From Bacteroidota bacterium (GTDB taxonomy: Bacteria; Bacteroidota; Ignavibacteria; Ignavibacteriales; Ignavibacteriaceae), in assembly GCA_023453665.1 (NCBI GenBank), contig JAEXTA010000089.1, positions 70,860-134,859 of the forward strand: 64,000 bases of DNA, read 5' to 3'. Of the stretch, positions 33,301 through 41,900 are shown one piece after another. The first letter of the stretch is position 1, and each line of letters opens with the position of its first letter. Below the pieces are notes generated by a model. The model did not search any database. It saw only the letters and a program-made list of their open reading frames with translations, and was not told where the DNA came from. Made by a program: the position numbers and the translations under genes.

Positions 33301-33828
33301 ATTTTCAAGCCCCACACGTGTGTTCCCATCGTTGGAAATTGCTCTGAGATTTAAAGCTGGTGCACCCGCAGTTTGCCATCCATTTGATGATGTCCAGATA
33401 TACCCCCTCCCCTGATTTTGTGAATTTACAAGGTTTGCAAAAACCGACCCGCTATTACTAACTCCAACAACATTGTAACCAGATAAGTTTGGAGGGAATG
33501 GCATTGGCAGAATATTTCCGGTTTCTGTCTCCCAGCGATTCCAGTTACCTGAAACGAGTAAAACATAATTTCCATTTTCAGATACAGCAATTGGTTGTCC
33601 ATTAGATACCGAAGTAGTTTTTAATCCGGTTGAAACAGAATAATAGTACACATGGCTGCCGCTGGAACTATAGCCTCTACCGACATAACCCTTACCATTG
33701 CTGGTAATAAAATCTAATGATTGAAATTCAATAAATTCATCAATTAGTGCGCGAACATCTTCTATACATTGCGAAAATGATGTGTTGATTAAAAAAAATG
33801 CAAAAAAAGTTGTTAATATTTTTTTCAT
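30382..33828 (-). CDS. Large secreted protein with papain-like domain and T9SS sorting domain
   Basis: The 1148-residue protein has a signal peptide (to about residue 19), an N-terminal propeller-like region (about 30-340; AISNDGNTRVG, YVLLVSGNW), Ig-like segments with ITAPGAEEIL and IKWAGVDSVNIYLS (about 345-530), and a central domain with WGGSCYGFATSSLLAF (Cys637), GGSGGHTVVPY (His737) and IYVYDSNNPG (Asp757). Cys-His-Asp in this order and context is the papain-type constellation, so I predict a cysteine peptidase or transglutaminase-like fold. A beta-rich region and a T9SS sorting domain (from about 1060) complete it. It is the tandem paralogue of the next upstream gene (37-base gap). Substrate unknown; catalysis is inferred. 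Confidence 0.75.
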   Translation of the reverse strand: MKKILTTFFAFFLINTSFSQCIEDVRALIDEFIEFQSLDFITSNGKGYVGRGYSSSGSHVYYYSVSTGLKTTSVSNGQPIAVSENGNYVLLVSGNWNRWETETGNILPMPFPPNLSGYNVVGVSNSGSVFANLVNSQNQGRGYIWTSSNGWQTAGAPALNLRAISNDGNTRVGLENNQPVIWKASSGVWESMEGFENVTVRINDISGNGLYTTGYFWDSQNDVFAFRWSNGSVEIMPGSDPDDEGLFVTDNGSILAYQRRPPGYTTKYVWWSGSSVTNFYDILIQSGLHPNLIPVIFDDLLPDGSDGTVTLISNDGFAIAGYEGSFTRVLRTTNDCTIGIAGKIYQYSVQGGNQLEIHWSASGINGDVTLEWSADGSSFMFIDNAPVMHLNGEHTGHGWYSWNIPNINTDSAYIRITAPGAEEILGPINITSSLSFIKPSAGNLFIAGETDTIKWAGVDSVNIYLSINYDNGSGEFTPIVENYFTDSGKYIWEIPDTILSRKCIIKIQDANDTSINVKSGVFRIKPYVITRIKSDSTYEAFLPSEDGWQMQNDTTDIWPNVWWSQFDYSGIDNITGNPYPSYFVNPPMSAVSKDFPDWQLFVEQFGVNQTYWINEGIPKSSAAIKWRNIKDVWGGSCYGFATSSLLAFAFKDEFLSRHPGIPNFTNLYDLFINTTSRKAINGYFTHQYGQADVENYLASRNKTPRQTLQELKDLFKMETPDSVKAISFFNVGGSGGHTVVPYKLERFGNLFQIYVYDSNNPGNDNAFLEIDSLNNTWDEYLGLNWPTGNNRFYLEIPAVKYFTSPVLGKLTAPSGSPFFEGTTLIGSDISNNISIVNSLGDSIGYSSGVSFNSIPGAIPVIPKIGRDHPPISYFVPNESYKLNLSHFDSSSAFISFIKDSTIYIYSREDAELNQTDQITLNNNLTLFSPDVSEKNLNLQVILDSFSSERVFVVKDLEAVQNDSINLSELNRENILLKNHGDEKNYELEIRYVSSLGNYKFSNSNINLAENSSHQIVPDWNDLQNQPVKILVDIGNDGTTDDTLSLKNEITGIKDGGSLLSPDNFHLAQNYPNPFNPVTTIQFSIPQRSNVTMKVYDILGNEVATLVNEEKDRGVYMVSFNASGLASGIYFYKLQAGSFVETKKMILIK

Positions 33829-33865
33829 TTGATTCTCTTTTTTATAAAAAATTATTTGAATCCTA

Positions 33866-36800
33866 CTAACGGAGTAAAATCATTTTCTTAACTTGACTAA
33901 AAGTACCAGCCTGAATTTGATAGATGTAAATTCCGCTTGCTAAATTTGCTGCATCAAAAGTAATTGAGTAAACGCCTCTTTCTTTTTCTTCATTAACAAG
34001 AGTAGTTACTTCTTTTCCAAGTATGTCATATACTTTAAATGTAACATTGCTTCTTTGAGGGATTGAATATTGAATTGTTGTTACAGGATTAAAAGGATTG
34101 GGATAATTCTGAGCAAGATTATAACCGTCCGGGGAAAGAAGTGAGCTTTCATCTTTAATTCCTGTTACTTCATTTTTGAGTGAAAGAGTATCGTCAATTA
34201 TTCCATCGTTCCCTATATCAACCAGTATCTGTAGTTCCGTATTTGATAAAGTCGTCCACTCAGGAATGAATGTATGTGATGTATTTCCGGTAAGTTGAAT
34301 ATCAAAAGAACCAAATCTTCCTACACCATTTTCTGTTATATAGTTAAGTTCTACATCATAGTGTTTAGCAGAACCATAAGAAATGAGCTTTACCTTATTA
34401 CTGTCGGGGTTTTCAATCTTTACAGAATCGTTTTGTGCAAGCTCAAGTGATCTTATAACGGTTAATTTCTCCTGCGTTGTCTCATTAATAAGATTTAGCA
34501 GTTTAATAGTTTTAGTTTGTGCATCAGGATTTGTAATGGAAATTCCGCCATCAAAAAACAATTTGTCGGTTTCATTTTGTTCTGCGCCATATCTTTCATA
34601 AGAAAATGATTTGCTGCCGGTGAAGAAAAAAACTTCTATCGTATCTTCAGTAAATCCATCCAGGTTTACTGAATAATTATCTGTTGTTAAAGAATAACCA
34701 TAAGGAGGTGTTTCACTGCCATTATCAACAATAAGCGGTGAAGAATTGGGAATATCATTCAGAATATTATTGTTGATGAATCCTGTTATATTTCCAAAAC
34801 TATCTGTAATCTGAACAGATGCATTTACAGGATTAAATATCTGCAATAGTGTATCTTCGAGAATGAATGGAGAGTTTTGTTTACCACCCTTACTCATAGT
34901 AGGAATGTTTAAATAATCGATTGCAGGATCTCTAAGATAAAATTTACCGTCTCCACCCCACCCGGGCCAATCAGGATTATCCCAGCTTCCTATTCCTCCA
35001 TTTGCAGATGTATCAATCACAATCCTGTTAATTGAATCCGGATAAGAGTTATCATAAACTTTTACATAAAAAATATTTGGATTAACGCCATCTTTTTCTA
35101 ATCCATAAGCTAAAATTGCATGTCCGCCTCCACCTCCATTATTATTAAAACTCAAAGTTCTGACTTGTGCATTATCATCCTTAAACATATCGATTAATTC
35201 TATAAGTGTTTCCTTAGGAGTTTTGTTAAGCCCAATAGTTCGCCTATAATTCAGATGAGGGTTCCCTTTCTGATGTGTGTACAATTCATTAATAACTTTT
35301 TTAACACCTTCATTTGAAGCAACTGTAAGGGGGTTTACAAAATTGGGAAACTCGGGATATTTAGTTCTGAAAGCATTTTTATCCCGGAATGCCAGAGCAT
35401 TTGCAATTGCAATTCCGAAACAGGAACCTCCCCAGGGATCTCTCCATGCTTTCCATTTGAGAACCGCATCTGACTTATATATTCCAAGAAATGTACTGTA
35501 ATAACAAGCATCTGCTGTGAAAGTATTTACCCAGGAAATCCAATCGGGATGATTAGCGATATTTGCATTTACAAATGTTCCATCTGCCTGCCAACGCGAA
35601 TACTGGCTTCCGGTGAAAGGGTCTATTCCATTATAATCAAACTGCAGCCACCATTGCGGAGGCCACATATGTTCAATTGCATTTTCAAATCCCCATTGGT
35701 CTCTGTTCTTTCTATAATCATAATAAGTCGAATCAATATTTACTCTTGTTAGTACATATGGTTTGATTCTGAAAATTCCACTTTCAATTGTTTCAGAAAT
35801 ATTATCAGCATTTTCAACTATAATTTTTGTTCTGTATGAAAACAGATTATCCGGGATATCCCAATCAAAACTAAATTGATTTAAAGGCGTACCTTGTGCA
35901 ATTATAATTTCTCCTTGCAATGGAGTACCGACATTTGTTATGCACTTAATGTTGACTGCATTCCAGTTTGGTCCTGTCCATGAAATTGTGTAAGTCTCAC
36001 CTGAAATCCTTTTAACATAAGGCGAGGGTCTTCCTATTCCTGAGATTATTTCTCCGGGATTTAAAAGCCAGGCACCTCCACCTCCAACAATCTGGTTTAG
36101 ATTATTAATACTATTTGCCTGCACCAACGGCAATGAAGTCGTTAATGTATTAAGATCGGTCATTACACCATTTTCCCAGATAAAAGCTTTTGTAGTTCCG
36201 TTGGCATCTTCCGAGTATCCAACTACCTGACCTAAATCATTGATACCTTGTGCTACACTATTATTACCACCAAGAGTTCCAAGATCGGTTATAATACCAT
36301 TTTCCCACATAAATGCTTTAGCTTGTCCATTCACGTCAACGTATGATCCGACAATTTTTCTATCACTATTAATATCATTTGCTTCTCCACGCAAATTTCC
36401 GAGACCGATCATTTGACCATTATCCCAGAGGAAAGGTCTTTGAACCTGATCGGTATCTCTTGCAGTACCTACGACTTGTCCTGAATTATTAATTGCATAA
36501 GCCCAGCTTTCATAACCACCAAGGGTACCAAGAAATCTAAGGCTGTCGCCTTCAAATATGAACGCCCTTTTGTTGGGATGCTGCAAAGTATCTGCAACCC
36601 CGACTACTTGTCCTGAGTTATTAATATCATAAGCTAAACTATTTGGTCCACCGAAAGTACCTATCTCAGTCATATTTCCATTCTCTAAAATAAACGCACG
36701 GCTAAAGTTATTTGTATTGGCAAAACCCACTATTTGTCCTGCATCATTAATAGCAAATGCGCCGCTGTTGGGACCGCCCAAAGTACCAAGGTCTGTCATT

Positions 36801-37003
36801 GTACCATCCTCCCATAAGAAAGCGCGGGTTCTATTATCCGGGTAGCTTGCCTGACCGACAACCTGACCCTGGTTATTAATGTCATTAGCAGAGCCCATAC
36901 TTCCTCCAAAAGTTCCGATATTTATAAACTCGTATTGAGTCTGTGCAAGACCAGAGACTGCCGTTAGAAAAGAGAATAAAGCGATTACAACCATTTTATT
37001 CAT
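33866..37003 (-). CDS. Large secreted HAF-repeat protein with papain-like domain and T9SS sorting domain
   Basis: The 1045-residue protein begins with a signal peptide (to about residue 20), then seven HAF-type repeats (about 25-310) such as LGTLGGPNSGAFAINDAGQ and AYAINNSGQVVGTA. After an Ig-like segment (330-430) comes the same central domain as in its neighbour: WGGSCFGIAIANALAF (Cys528), GGGGGHAILAYG (His628) and VYDNSYPDS (Asp651). A beta-rich region and a T9SS sorting domain (from about 955) follow. HAF repeats are known from extracellular proteins but have no firm function. The central domain, the Asn-Ile-Asp NDGxxDDTLSLKNE block and the sorting domain are shared with the 1148-residue protein, while the N-terminal parts differ. 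It follows a receiver protein by 13 bases. Confidence 0.78.
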   Translation of the reverse strand: MNKMVVIALFSFLTAVSGLAQTQYEFINIGTFGGSMGSANDINNQGQVVGQASYPDNRTRAFLWEDGTMTDLGTLGGPNSGAFAINDAGQIVGFANTNNFSRAFILENGNMTEIGTFGGPNSLAYDINNSGQVVGVADTLQHPNKRAFIFEGDSLRFLGTLGGYESWAYAINNSGQVVGTARDTDQVQRPFLWDNGQMIGLGNLRGEANDINSDRKIVGSYVDVNGQAKAFMWENGIITDLGTLGGNNSVAQGINDLGQVVGYSEDANGTTKAFIWENGVMTDLNTLTTSLPLVQANSINNLNQIVGGGGAWLLNPGEIISGIGRPSPYVKRISGETYTISWTGPNWNAVNIKCITNVGTPLQGEIIIAQGTPLNQFSFDWDIPDNLFSYRTKIIVENADNISETIESGIFRIKPYVLTRVNIDSTYYDYRKNRDQWGFENAIEHMWPPQWWLQFDYNGIDPFTGSQYSRWQADGTFVNANIANHPDWISWVNTFTADACYYSTFLGIYKSDAVLKWKAWRDPWGGSCFGIAIANALAFRDKNAFRTKYPEFPNFVNPLTVASNEGVKKVINELYTHQKGNPHLNYRRTIGLNKTPKETLIELIDMFKDDNAQVRTLSFNNNGGGGGHAILAYGLEKDGVNPNIFYVKVYDNSYPDSINRIVIDTSANGGIGSWDNPDWPGWGGDGKFYLRDPAIDYLNIPTMSKGGKQNSPFILEDTLLQIFNPVNASVQITDSFGNITGFINNNILNDIPNSSPLIVDNGSETPPYGYSLTTDNYSVNLDGFTEDTIEVFFFTGSKSFSYERYGAEQNETDKLFFDGGISITNPDAQTKTIKLLNLINETTQEKLTVIRSLELAQNDSVKIENPDSNKVKLISYGSAKHYDVELNYITENGVGRFGSFDIQLTGNTSHTFIPEWTTLSNTELQILVDIGNDGIIDDTLSLKNEVTGIKDESSLLSPDGYNLAQNYPNPFNPVTTIQYSIPQRSNVTFKVYDILGKEVTTLVNEEKERGVYSITFDAANLASGIYIYQIQAGTFSQVKKMILLR

Positions 37004-37016
37004 TGTATTATTCCAT

Positions 37017-37358
37017 TTAAGTTTTAAATATTTCTTCTATTCTTTCCAGGTTGTCTTTATTAACAAATTCTATCGCCCCGGATCTTATTGATGCTTCAAT
37101 AATTCTTTTGTCATTGAATTGCGATACGATTATTATTTTTGCTTCAGGATGATTTGTTTTTATTTCACGCATTGCTTTTAATCCATCCATTTTTTTCATC
37201 TTGATGTCCATTAAAACCCAATCAGGTTTAAATTCTTTATATGTTTTGATCGCATCATCGCCATCTTCACATTCATTGATTTCAGTAAAATGCTCAACAC
37301 ACAATCTTTTTAAGATTGAGCGCATAACGGGATTATCATCTGCAATCAGGAGTTTCAT
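37017..37358 (-). CDS. Single-domain response regulator (receiver only)
   Basis: The product is a stand-alone receiver domain: MKLLIADDN with the acidic pair, phospho-acceptor Asp51 in VLMDIKMKKMDG, IIIVSQFND with the switch Ser, and FVNKDN with the conserved Lys. I start it at the ATG 37358, giving 113 residues and the usual receiver N terminus; a TTG ten codons upstream (37388) is the alternative. There is no output domain. The gene is 13 bases before the HAF-repeat secreted protein in the same direction, so it is co-transcribed with the two large secreted proteins. Its kinase may be one of the two large sensors in the window, but no sequence evidence picks one. Confidence 0.88.
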   Translation of the reverse strand: MKLLIADDNPVMRSILKRLCVEHFTEINECEDGDDAIKTYKEFKPDWVLMDIKMKKMDGLKAMREIKTNHPEAKIIIVSQFNDKRIIEASIRSGAIEFVNKDNLERIEEIFKT

Positions 37359-37448
37359 TTTTTTATTATTAATTTTGACTTGCTTCAATTTGGTTTGGTA
37401 ATATTGAAAGTTAAATGAGTAATACCCCTTAATTTTATAGGTAGAAAC

Positions 37449-37510
37449 CCCTAGAAGATGGAAGATGGTTGATGGAAAATGGAAGACGGGAAAAAGTCGG
37501 CAGTTTTCAG
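37449..37510. repeat. Degenerate GATGGAAGATGG-type short repeats
   Basis: Between the two regulator genes the sequence has AGATGGAAGATGG, GATGGAAAATGG and AAGACGG in a row, followed by GTCGGCAGTTTTCAG and TAAGCAGTAG. No reading frame or stable hairpin explains it. A short TCCCGC/GCGGGA hairpin sits at 37543-37557. Confidence 0.4.
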
Positions 37511-37611
37511 TAAGCAGTAGTTATAATTTATTTTCTAAATGTTCCCGCCTTGCGGGATTTAATTGTTGGGATAATTTTGTTCAGCATTTTAGCAAACAGA
37601 TAATTTAATAA

Positions 37612-38268
37612 TTAAAGAAGGGCTTTGTTCGTTATCGCAAATTTCACAAGGCTATGAGCGCCATGAAGATTAAGTTTTTTTGAAATGTTTGTTCTGTGGT
37701 TATCAACAGTTTTGGTGCTAATAAAAAGTTCTTCGGCAATTTCTTTTGTAGTCTTTTCTTCAGCTATAAGTTTTAAAATTTTTCTTTCCATTTTTGTCAG
37801 ATCCTCTATTGATGGACACGACTGTATCAGATCTTTATTTTTCTTTTCTCTTTTTAAAAGTAAATGTGATAGTGCCGGGCTTATATAATGGATTCCGTCA
37901 GCAACTTTCTTTATACAGTCAACGATATCATCAATGGCATTTTCTTTTAATACAAATCCCATAGCTCCGGCATTCATTGCAAAGTTGAACATTCTTTCAT
38001 CATTATACATTGTGATAAAAACTATGCGGGTTTGTATTTCGTACTCTTTTAATTTTCCTATAATTTCCAACCCGCTTAGGCCAGGCATTTCAACATCGAG
38101 AGTTGCAATGTCAAAATTATTTTTTCTCAATAATTCTAATGCTTCAATTCCGTTTTTCGCTTCAGTAATTTTTTCAACTTCAGGCATCTGAACCAATACT
38201 GAGTTCAATCCCTGTCTTATAATAGGATGATCATCCGCAATCAATATTTTAATTTTTTTGTTTATCAA
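37612..38268 (-). CDS. NarL/FixJ-family response regulator
   Basis: The 218-residue protein has a receiver domain (1-125: LIADDHPIIRQGL, phospho-acceptor Asp58 in ATLDVEMPGLSGLE, FITMYND, VLKEN) and a LuxR-type helix-turn-helix at the C terminus (about 150-215: LTKMERKILKLIAEEKTTKEIAEELFIS..TVDNHR.NISKKL). It is a DNA-binding transcription regulator. The kinase encoded just upstream (38965-42090) has the HisKA_3 type dimerisation domain that normally pairs with NarL-type regulators, so the two are a probable cognate pair, now separated by a transposase gene. No target operator can be named. Confidence 0.94.
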   Translation of the reverse strand: MINKKIKILIADDHPIIRQGLNSVLVQMPEVEKITEAKNGIEALELLRKNNFDIATLDVEMPGLSGLEIIGKLKEYEIQTRIVFITMYNDERMFNFAMNAGAMGFVLKENAIDDIVDCIKKVADGIHYISPALSHLLLKREKKNKDLIQSCPSIEDLTKMERKILKLIAEEKTTKEIAEELFISTKTVDNHRTNISKKLNLHGAHSLVKFAITNKALL

Positions 38269-38333
38269 AACAGTATCTAAAAGAATTCTAAATTACCGAT
38301 GAGAGTTCCTTATTATTTATTTACTTAATTTTT

Positions 38334-38415
38334 GGCTAAAGCCGTAATTATTTATTTTCTTAACCCGACTTAAAAGTCGGGGCAATTAGTAGTTGCCCCG
38401 AACTTTAGTTCGGGG
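38334..38415. repeat. REP-like hairpin array, left side of transposase
   Basis: Three hairpins lie in a row: GGCTAAAGCC (38334-38343), CCCGACTT/AAGTCGGG (38364-38381) and CCCCGAACT/AGTTCGGGG (38396-38415). The first two recur in the same order and orientation at 38906-38955. Confidence 0.7.
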
Positions 38416-38434
38416 ATTTATATTAAATAATAAT

Positions 38435-38450
38435 TTTGACTTTAGTCAAA
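38435..38450. repeat. Small hairpin abutting the transposase stop
   Basis: TTTGAC (38435-38440) and GTCAAA (38445-38450) form a six-base stem around TTTA, ending exactly where the transposase stop codon begins. Confidence 0.45.
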
Positions 38451-38885
38451 TCAGTCTTTTACAATATCAAAACCATACTTTTTAATAAACACATCAAATT
38501 CTTCCATAAATGTCTTTTCCTTATGATGTTCTTCCTGGTTATTTATATAATCTATGACTTTTTCTACAATTGATTTCGCAACTGATACAGCTATATAATC
38601 ATCCTGCCATTCAAATTTTCCCCGGATTAATTTGTTTTTATTAATCCAAAACGAAGATTCTCCTTTTATTAACTGTGCTACTTTGCTAATAGTTTGGTCA
38701 TTACCCAAGGAAAGAAGAATATGAATATGATCAGCTGTACAATTCATACAAATAATAAAAATATTTTTTGAAACAGAGTTTTCTTTAATGTGAGCTAATA
38801 ATTTCTGTTTAAGTTCCTTTGTTATAATTTTTTCTCTATTCTTTGTAGAGAAAATTAAATGAACAAGAATTTTTATATATGGCAT
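38451..38885 (-). CDS. tnpA: IS200/IS605-family Y1 transposase
   Basis: The 144-residue protein is a Y1 (HUH) single-strand transposase. It shows KILVHLIFSTKNRE at the start, the HUH metal-binding motif DHIHILL (His53, His55), LIKGESSFWIN, FEWQDDYIAVSV, and YINNQEEHHK with the catalytic Tyr113. Length and motifs are those of TnpA of IS200/IS605; a REP-associated transposase (RAYT) is the alternative, favoured by the REP-like hairpins on both sides. The gene appears intact. Its ATG lies inside a 14-base palindrome (38882-38895), which could hide the start in the mRNA as described for IS200. No TnpB gene is present. Confidence 0.92.
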   Translation of the reverse strand: MPYIKILVHLIFSTKNREKIITKELKQKLLAHIKENSVSKNIFIICMNCTADHIHILLSLGNDQTISKVAQLIKGESSFWINKNKLIRGKFEWQDDYIAVSVAKSIVEKVIDYINNQEEHHKEKTFMEEFDVFIKKYGFDIVKD

Positions 38886-38905
38886 AATTTTATGCTTTAT
38901 TTATT

Positions 38906-38955
38906 GGTTAAAGCCGTACATGTTCTTTCTTGTTAACCCGACTTAAACGCCGGGG
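38906..38955. repeat. REP-like hairpin element, right side of transposase
   Basis: GGTTAAAGCC (38906-38915) and CCCGACTTAAACGCCGGGG (38937-38955) repeat the order seen at 38334-38382, with the second hairpin now imperfect. The element ends nine bases before the kinase stop codon. Confidence 0.6.
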
Positions 38956-38964
38956 AAATTATTT

Positions 38965-41900
38965 TCATATCGGCAACTTAATCATCACTTCAGTTCCTTT
39001 TCCTGATTCAGAATTAATTTTTATTTCCCCCTTAATCAGGTTTATTCTCTTTTTTAAATTTTCCAGACCAAATCCTTTTGCGTAATCTTGCGCCGATATT
39101 TCTCCTGATTGAGAGAAGCCGATTCCGTTATCTTTTATTTTGATGACGATCTCAAATTCTTTTTTTTCAATTGTTATTTCTGCTTTCTCTGCACGTGAGT
39201 GTTTAATAATATTATTTATACACTCCTGAATAATTCTGAACAGATTTATTTCTGTTTCCTTTAATAAAATATTATCAATGTTATCTGCCTTAATATCAAA
39301 ATTAATCTGCGAAGATATTTCAGCATTATCTAAAATTGAAAGTATCGCGTTTGTTAAACCCAATCTTTCAAGATGATAAGGATGAAGGTTGTAAGCGATT
39401 CTTCTCACTTCATCGATTGCGGAGGCAGTGTTATCTGAAATATCTTCAAAATGTTTAATACCTGTTTCCAGCTCTTTGCTTTTTTTACCAAGCGAAGCAT
39501 AATTTTTTATTAACAGCAAATTTTGTCCGATGCTATCGTGAAGCTCCGAGGCTATTCTCTTTCGTTCTTCTTCCTGTGATTGAATTAATCTCTTTGAAAA
39601 TTCCTCCTGTGATTTTTTTTCTTTTTCCAGATTTGATATTCTAAGTCTGTATATAAATCCTACGATACCTATTAAGCCGAATATTAATATTCCTCTGAAC
39701 CAGAACGTTGCCCAGAATGGTGGTTTGATAATTAACAATACCGAAACACCCGCTTCATTCCAGCTGCCAGCATGATTTGTTGCTTTTACTCTGAATATAT
39801 ATTCGCCAGGGTCAAGATGCGTATAATTTGCAAATCTCCTGTTGTCAACATAGTTCCAGTTTTTATCAAGACCCTCAAGCTTGTACGCATATTTATTTCT
39901 CTCGGGTAAAGTATAGTCAAGTGATGCAAACTCAAAAGAAAAATTATCTTCATCATAGTTCAGCCGCAGTGTGTCTGCATACGAAATATTTTCGGAAAAA
40001 ATTTTTTCGTTATTGTGAACCTTAAATGATGTAAGCGTAACAGGAACCAACGATGAGTTTGTTGAAAGACTGTCAGGATGAAAATAATTTATTCCGTTCA
40101 ATCCGCCGAAATAAAACATTCCGTTTTTCGTTTTTAATTTTGCCGCAGGGTTGAACTCACCTTTTTGCAAACCATCGTTAAAATCATAATTCTTAAAAGT
40201 TTTTGCCGTTAGTGAAAATTTTGAAATACCTTTTGAAGTGCTTATCCACAGATTATAGTTATCGTCTTCAAGAATACCGCAAACAAAATTTCCCGCCAGT
40301 CCGTTTTCTTCGGTATAAGTTTCGAAAATGTTTTTTTGTGAATCATATCTGGATAACCCGCCGGAGAAAGTTCCAACCCACAACACTCCTTTCGAATCCA
40401 CAAATAATTCAGGAACGGATATATCTCCTAACGAGGTTGTATCATCATCATTGGGAAAAAAATGCTGAAAAGATTTTTTCTTTTTATCAAATTTATTCAG
40501 GCCTTTACTGAATGTACCTATCCATAAAAATCCGTCAGAGTCTTCTGTAATTGAGAGAATGCCATCACCACTTATGTTAGAATTTTTTGTGTTTAGTACT
40601 TCAAACGTATTGGTGCCGGCGTTAAACTTTTTTAATCCATCACCGTTTGAACCAAACCATAAATTTCCTTCAGAATCTTCAAAGATAGTCCGGATATTAT
40701 TGGCGCCGGGATTATCTTTTTCAAAATCGAGATCATACTTAATGAAAGAATCAGTTTCACGATCATACTTATTTAATTTTCCGAAGTAAGTCCCGACCCA
40801 TAAATTGAACTTGCTGTCCTCAAAAATGTAGCGAATTATTTCGCCTTCAACAGATGCTTTACCAGCTGTAGAATAGGTTTTAATTCTGCCATCTGGAAAT
40901 AATTTGCATAAATAACTGTAAGTGCCTATCCAGATATCACCTGCTTTATCTTCGCACATGGTGAAAATAAAATCCTCGGGCAGACTGTTCTGTTTCCCGG
41001 CCGTTGTTTTTATTGTTGAAAATTTTTTTTGCTTACGATCTGTTTTAAAAACTCCGCCAACAATTGTACCTATCCACAGGTTGGATGTATTATCCTCATA
41101 AATTGTTCTGCCATTGTTCGACGAAACATCGGTTGGATTTTGAGGACTAAGAGCAACCGGAAAGAACTTATTCAATTCATAGTCATAATAACATATCCCG
41201 TTGGATTGGGTTGCAATCCAGATCAAACCCTGATTGTCTTCAAAGATTTTCCATATAAAATTGCCTGTAAGAGAACCGGGGCTAAGATCAGCCTTAAAGT
41301 TTGTGAAGATTTTATTTTCATTGTTGAATCTGTCAATGCCATCACCATAAGTTCCAATCCATAAATTACCTTTTGAATCTTCAAGAAGAGTAACTGCGCT
41401 TGTACCACTTATTGATGTGCCAGGGTTTTTATCTGGAAGATAGTGGGTGAAATTATTGTTTGATCTGTCAAAAAGATTCAAGCCGCCTTTTTCGGTTCCT
41501 ACCCATAAGTTATCTTTAGAATCTTCATAGACACACCATATTTTATCACTGCTGATTGATTTTTCATCTTCCGGATTATGTTTAAACCTGTTAAATGAAT
41601 CAGAAGCAGGATCGTATAAATTTAAACCCTCACTCCATGTCCCGACCCATAAATTATTTTGTTTGTCAATGTACACACACTGAACAATGTCCGAACTTAG
41701 TGAGCTTGTATTAAGGCTGTCGAATTTATACTGTATAAATTTTTCAGTTACAGGATCAAACTTATTCAAACCACCGCCGTTTGTTGCAATCCAGATATAA
41801 CCGTTTTTATCTTCACACAACGACCAAATATAATTGTGTGATAAGGAATTGTTGTCCCCTCGTTTTTTATAATATGATTTGAATCTATAACCATCATATC

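Larger units (their letters stand above)
38334..38955 (-). mobile_element. IS200/IS605-like or REP-associated Y1 transposon unit
   Basis: A Y1 transposase gene is bracketed by two copies of a hairpin-bearing sequence (38334-38382 and 38906-38955) in direct orientation. Family members recognise subterminal hairpins as single-stranded DNA and make no target duplication, which fits the lack of terminal inverted repeats. Exact ends are not determinable here. The unit separates a histidine kinase from its probable response regulator. Confidence 0.6.

Noticed and set aside
38435..38450. Terminator for the transposase gene
   Set aside because: Only a six-base A/T-rich stem with no T-tract, so I list it as a hairpin only.
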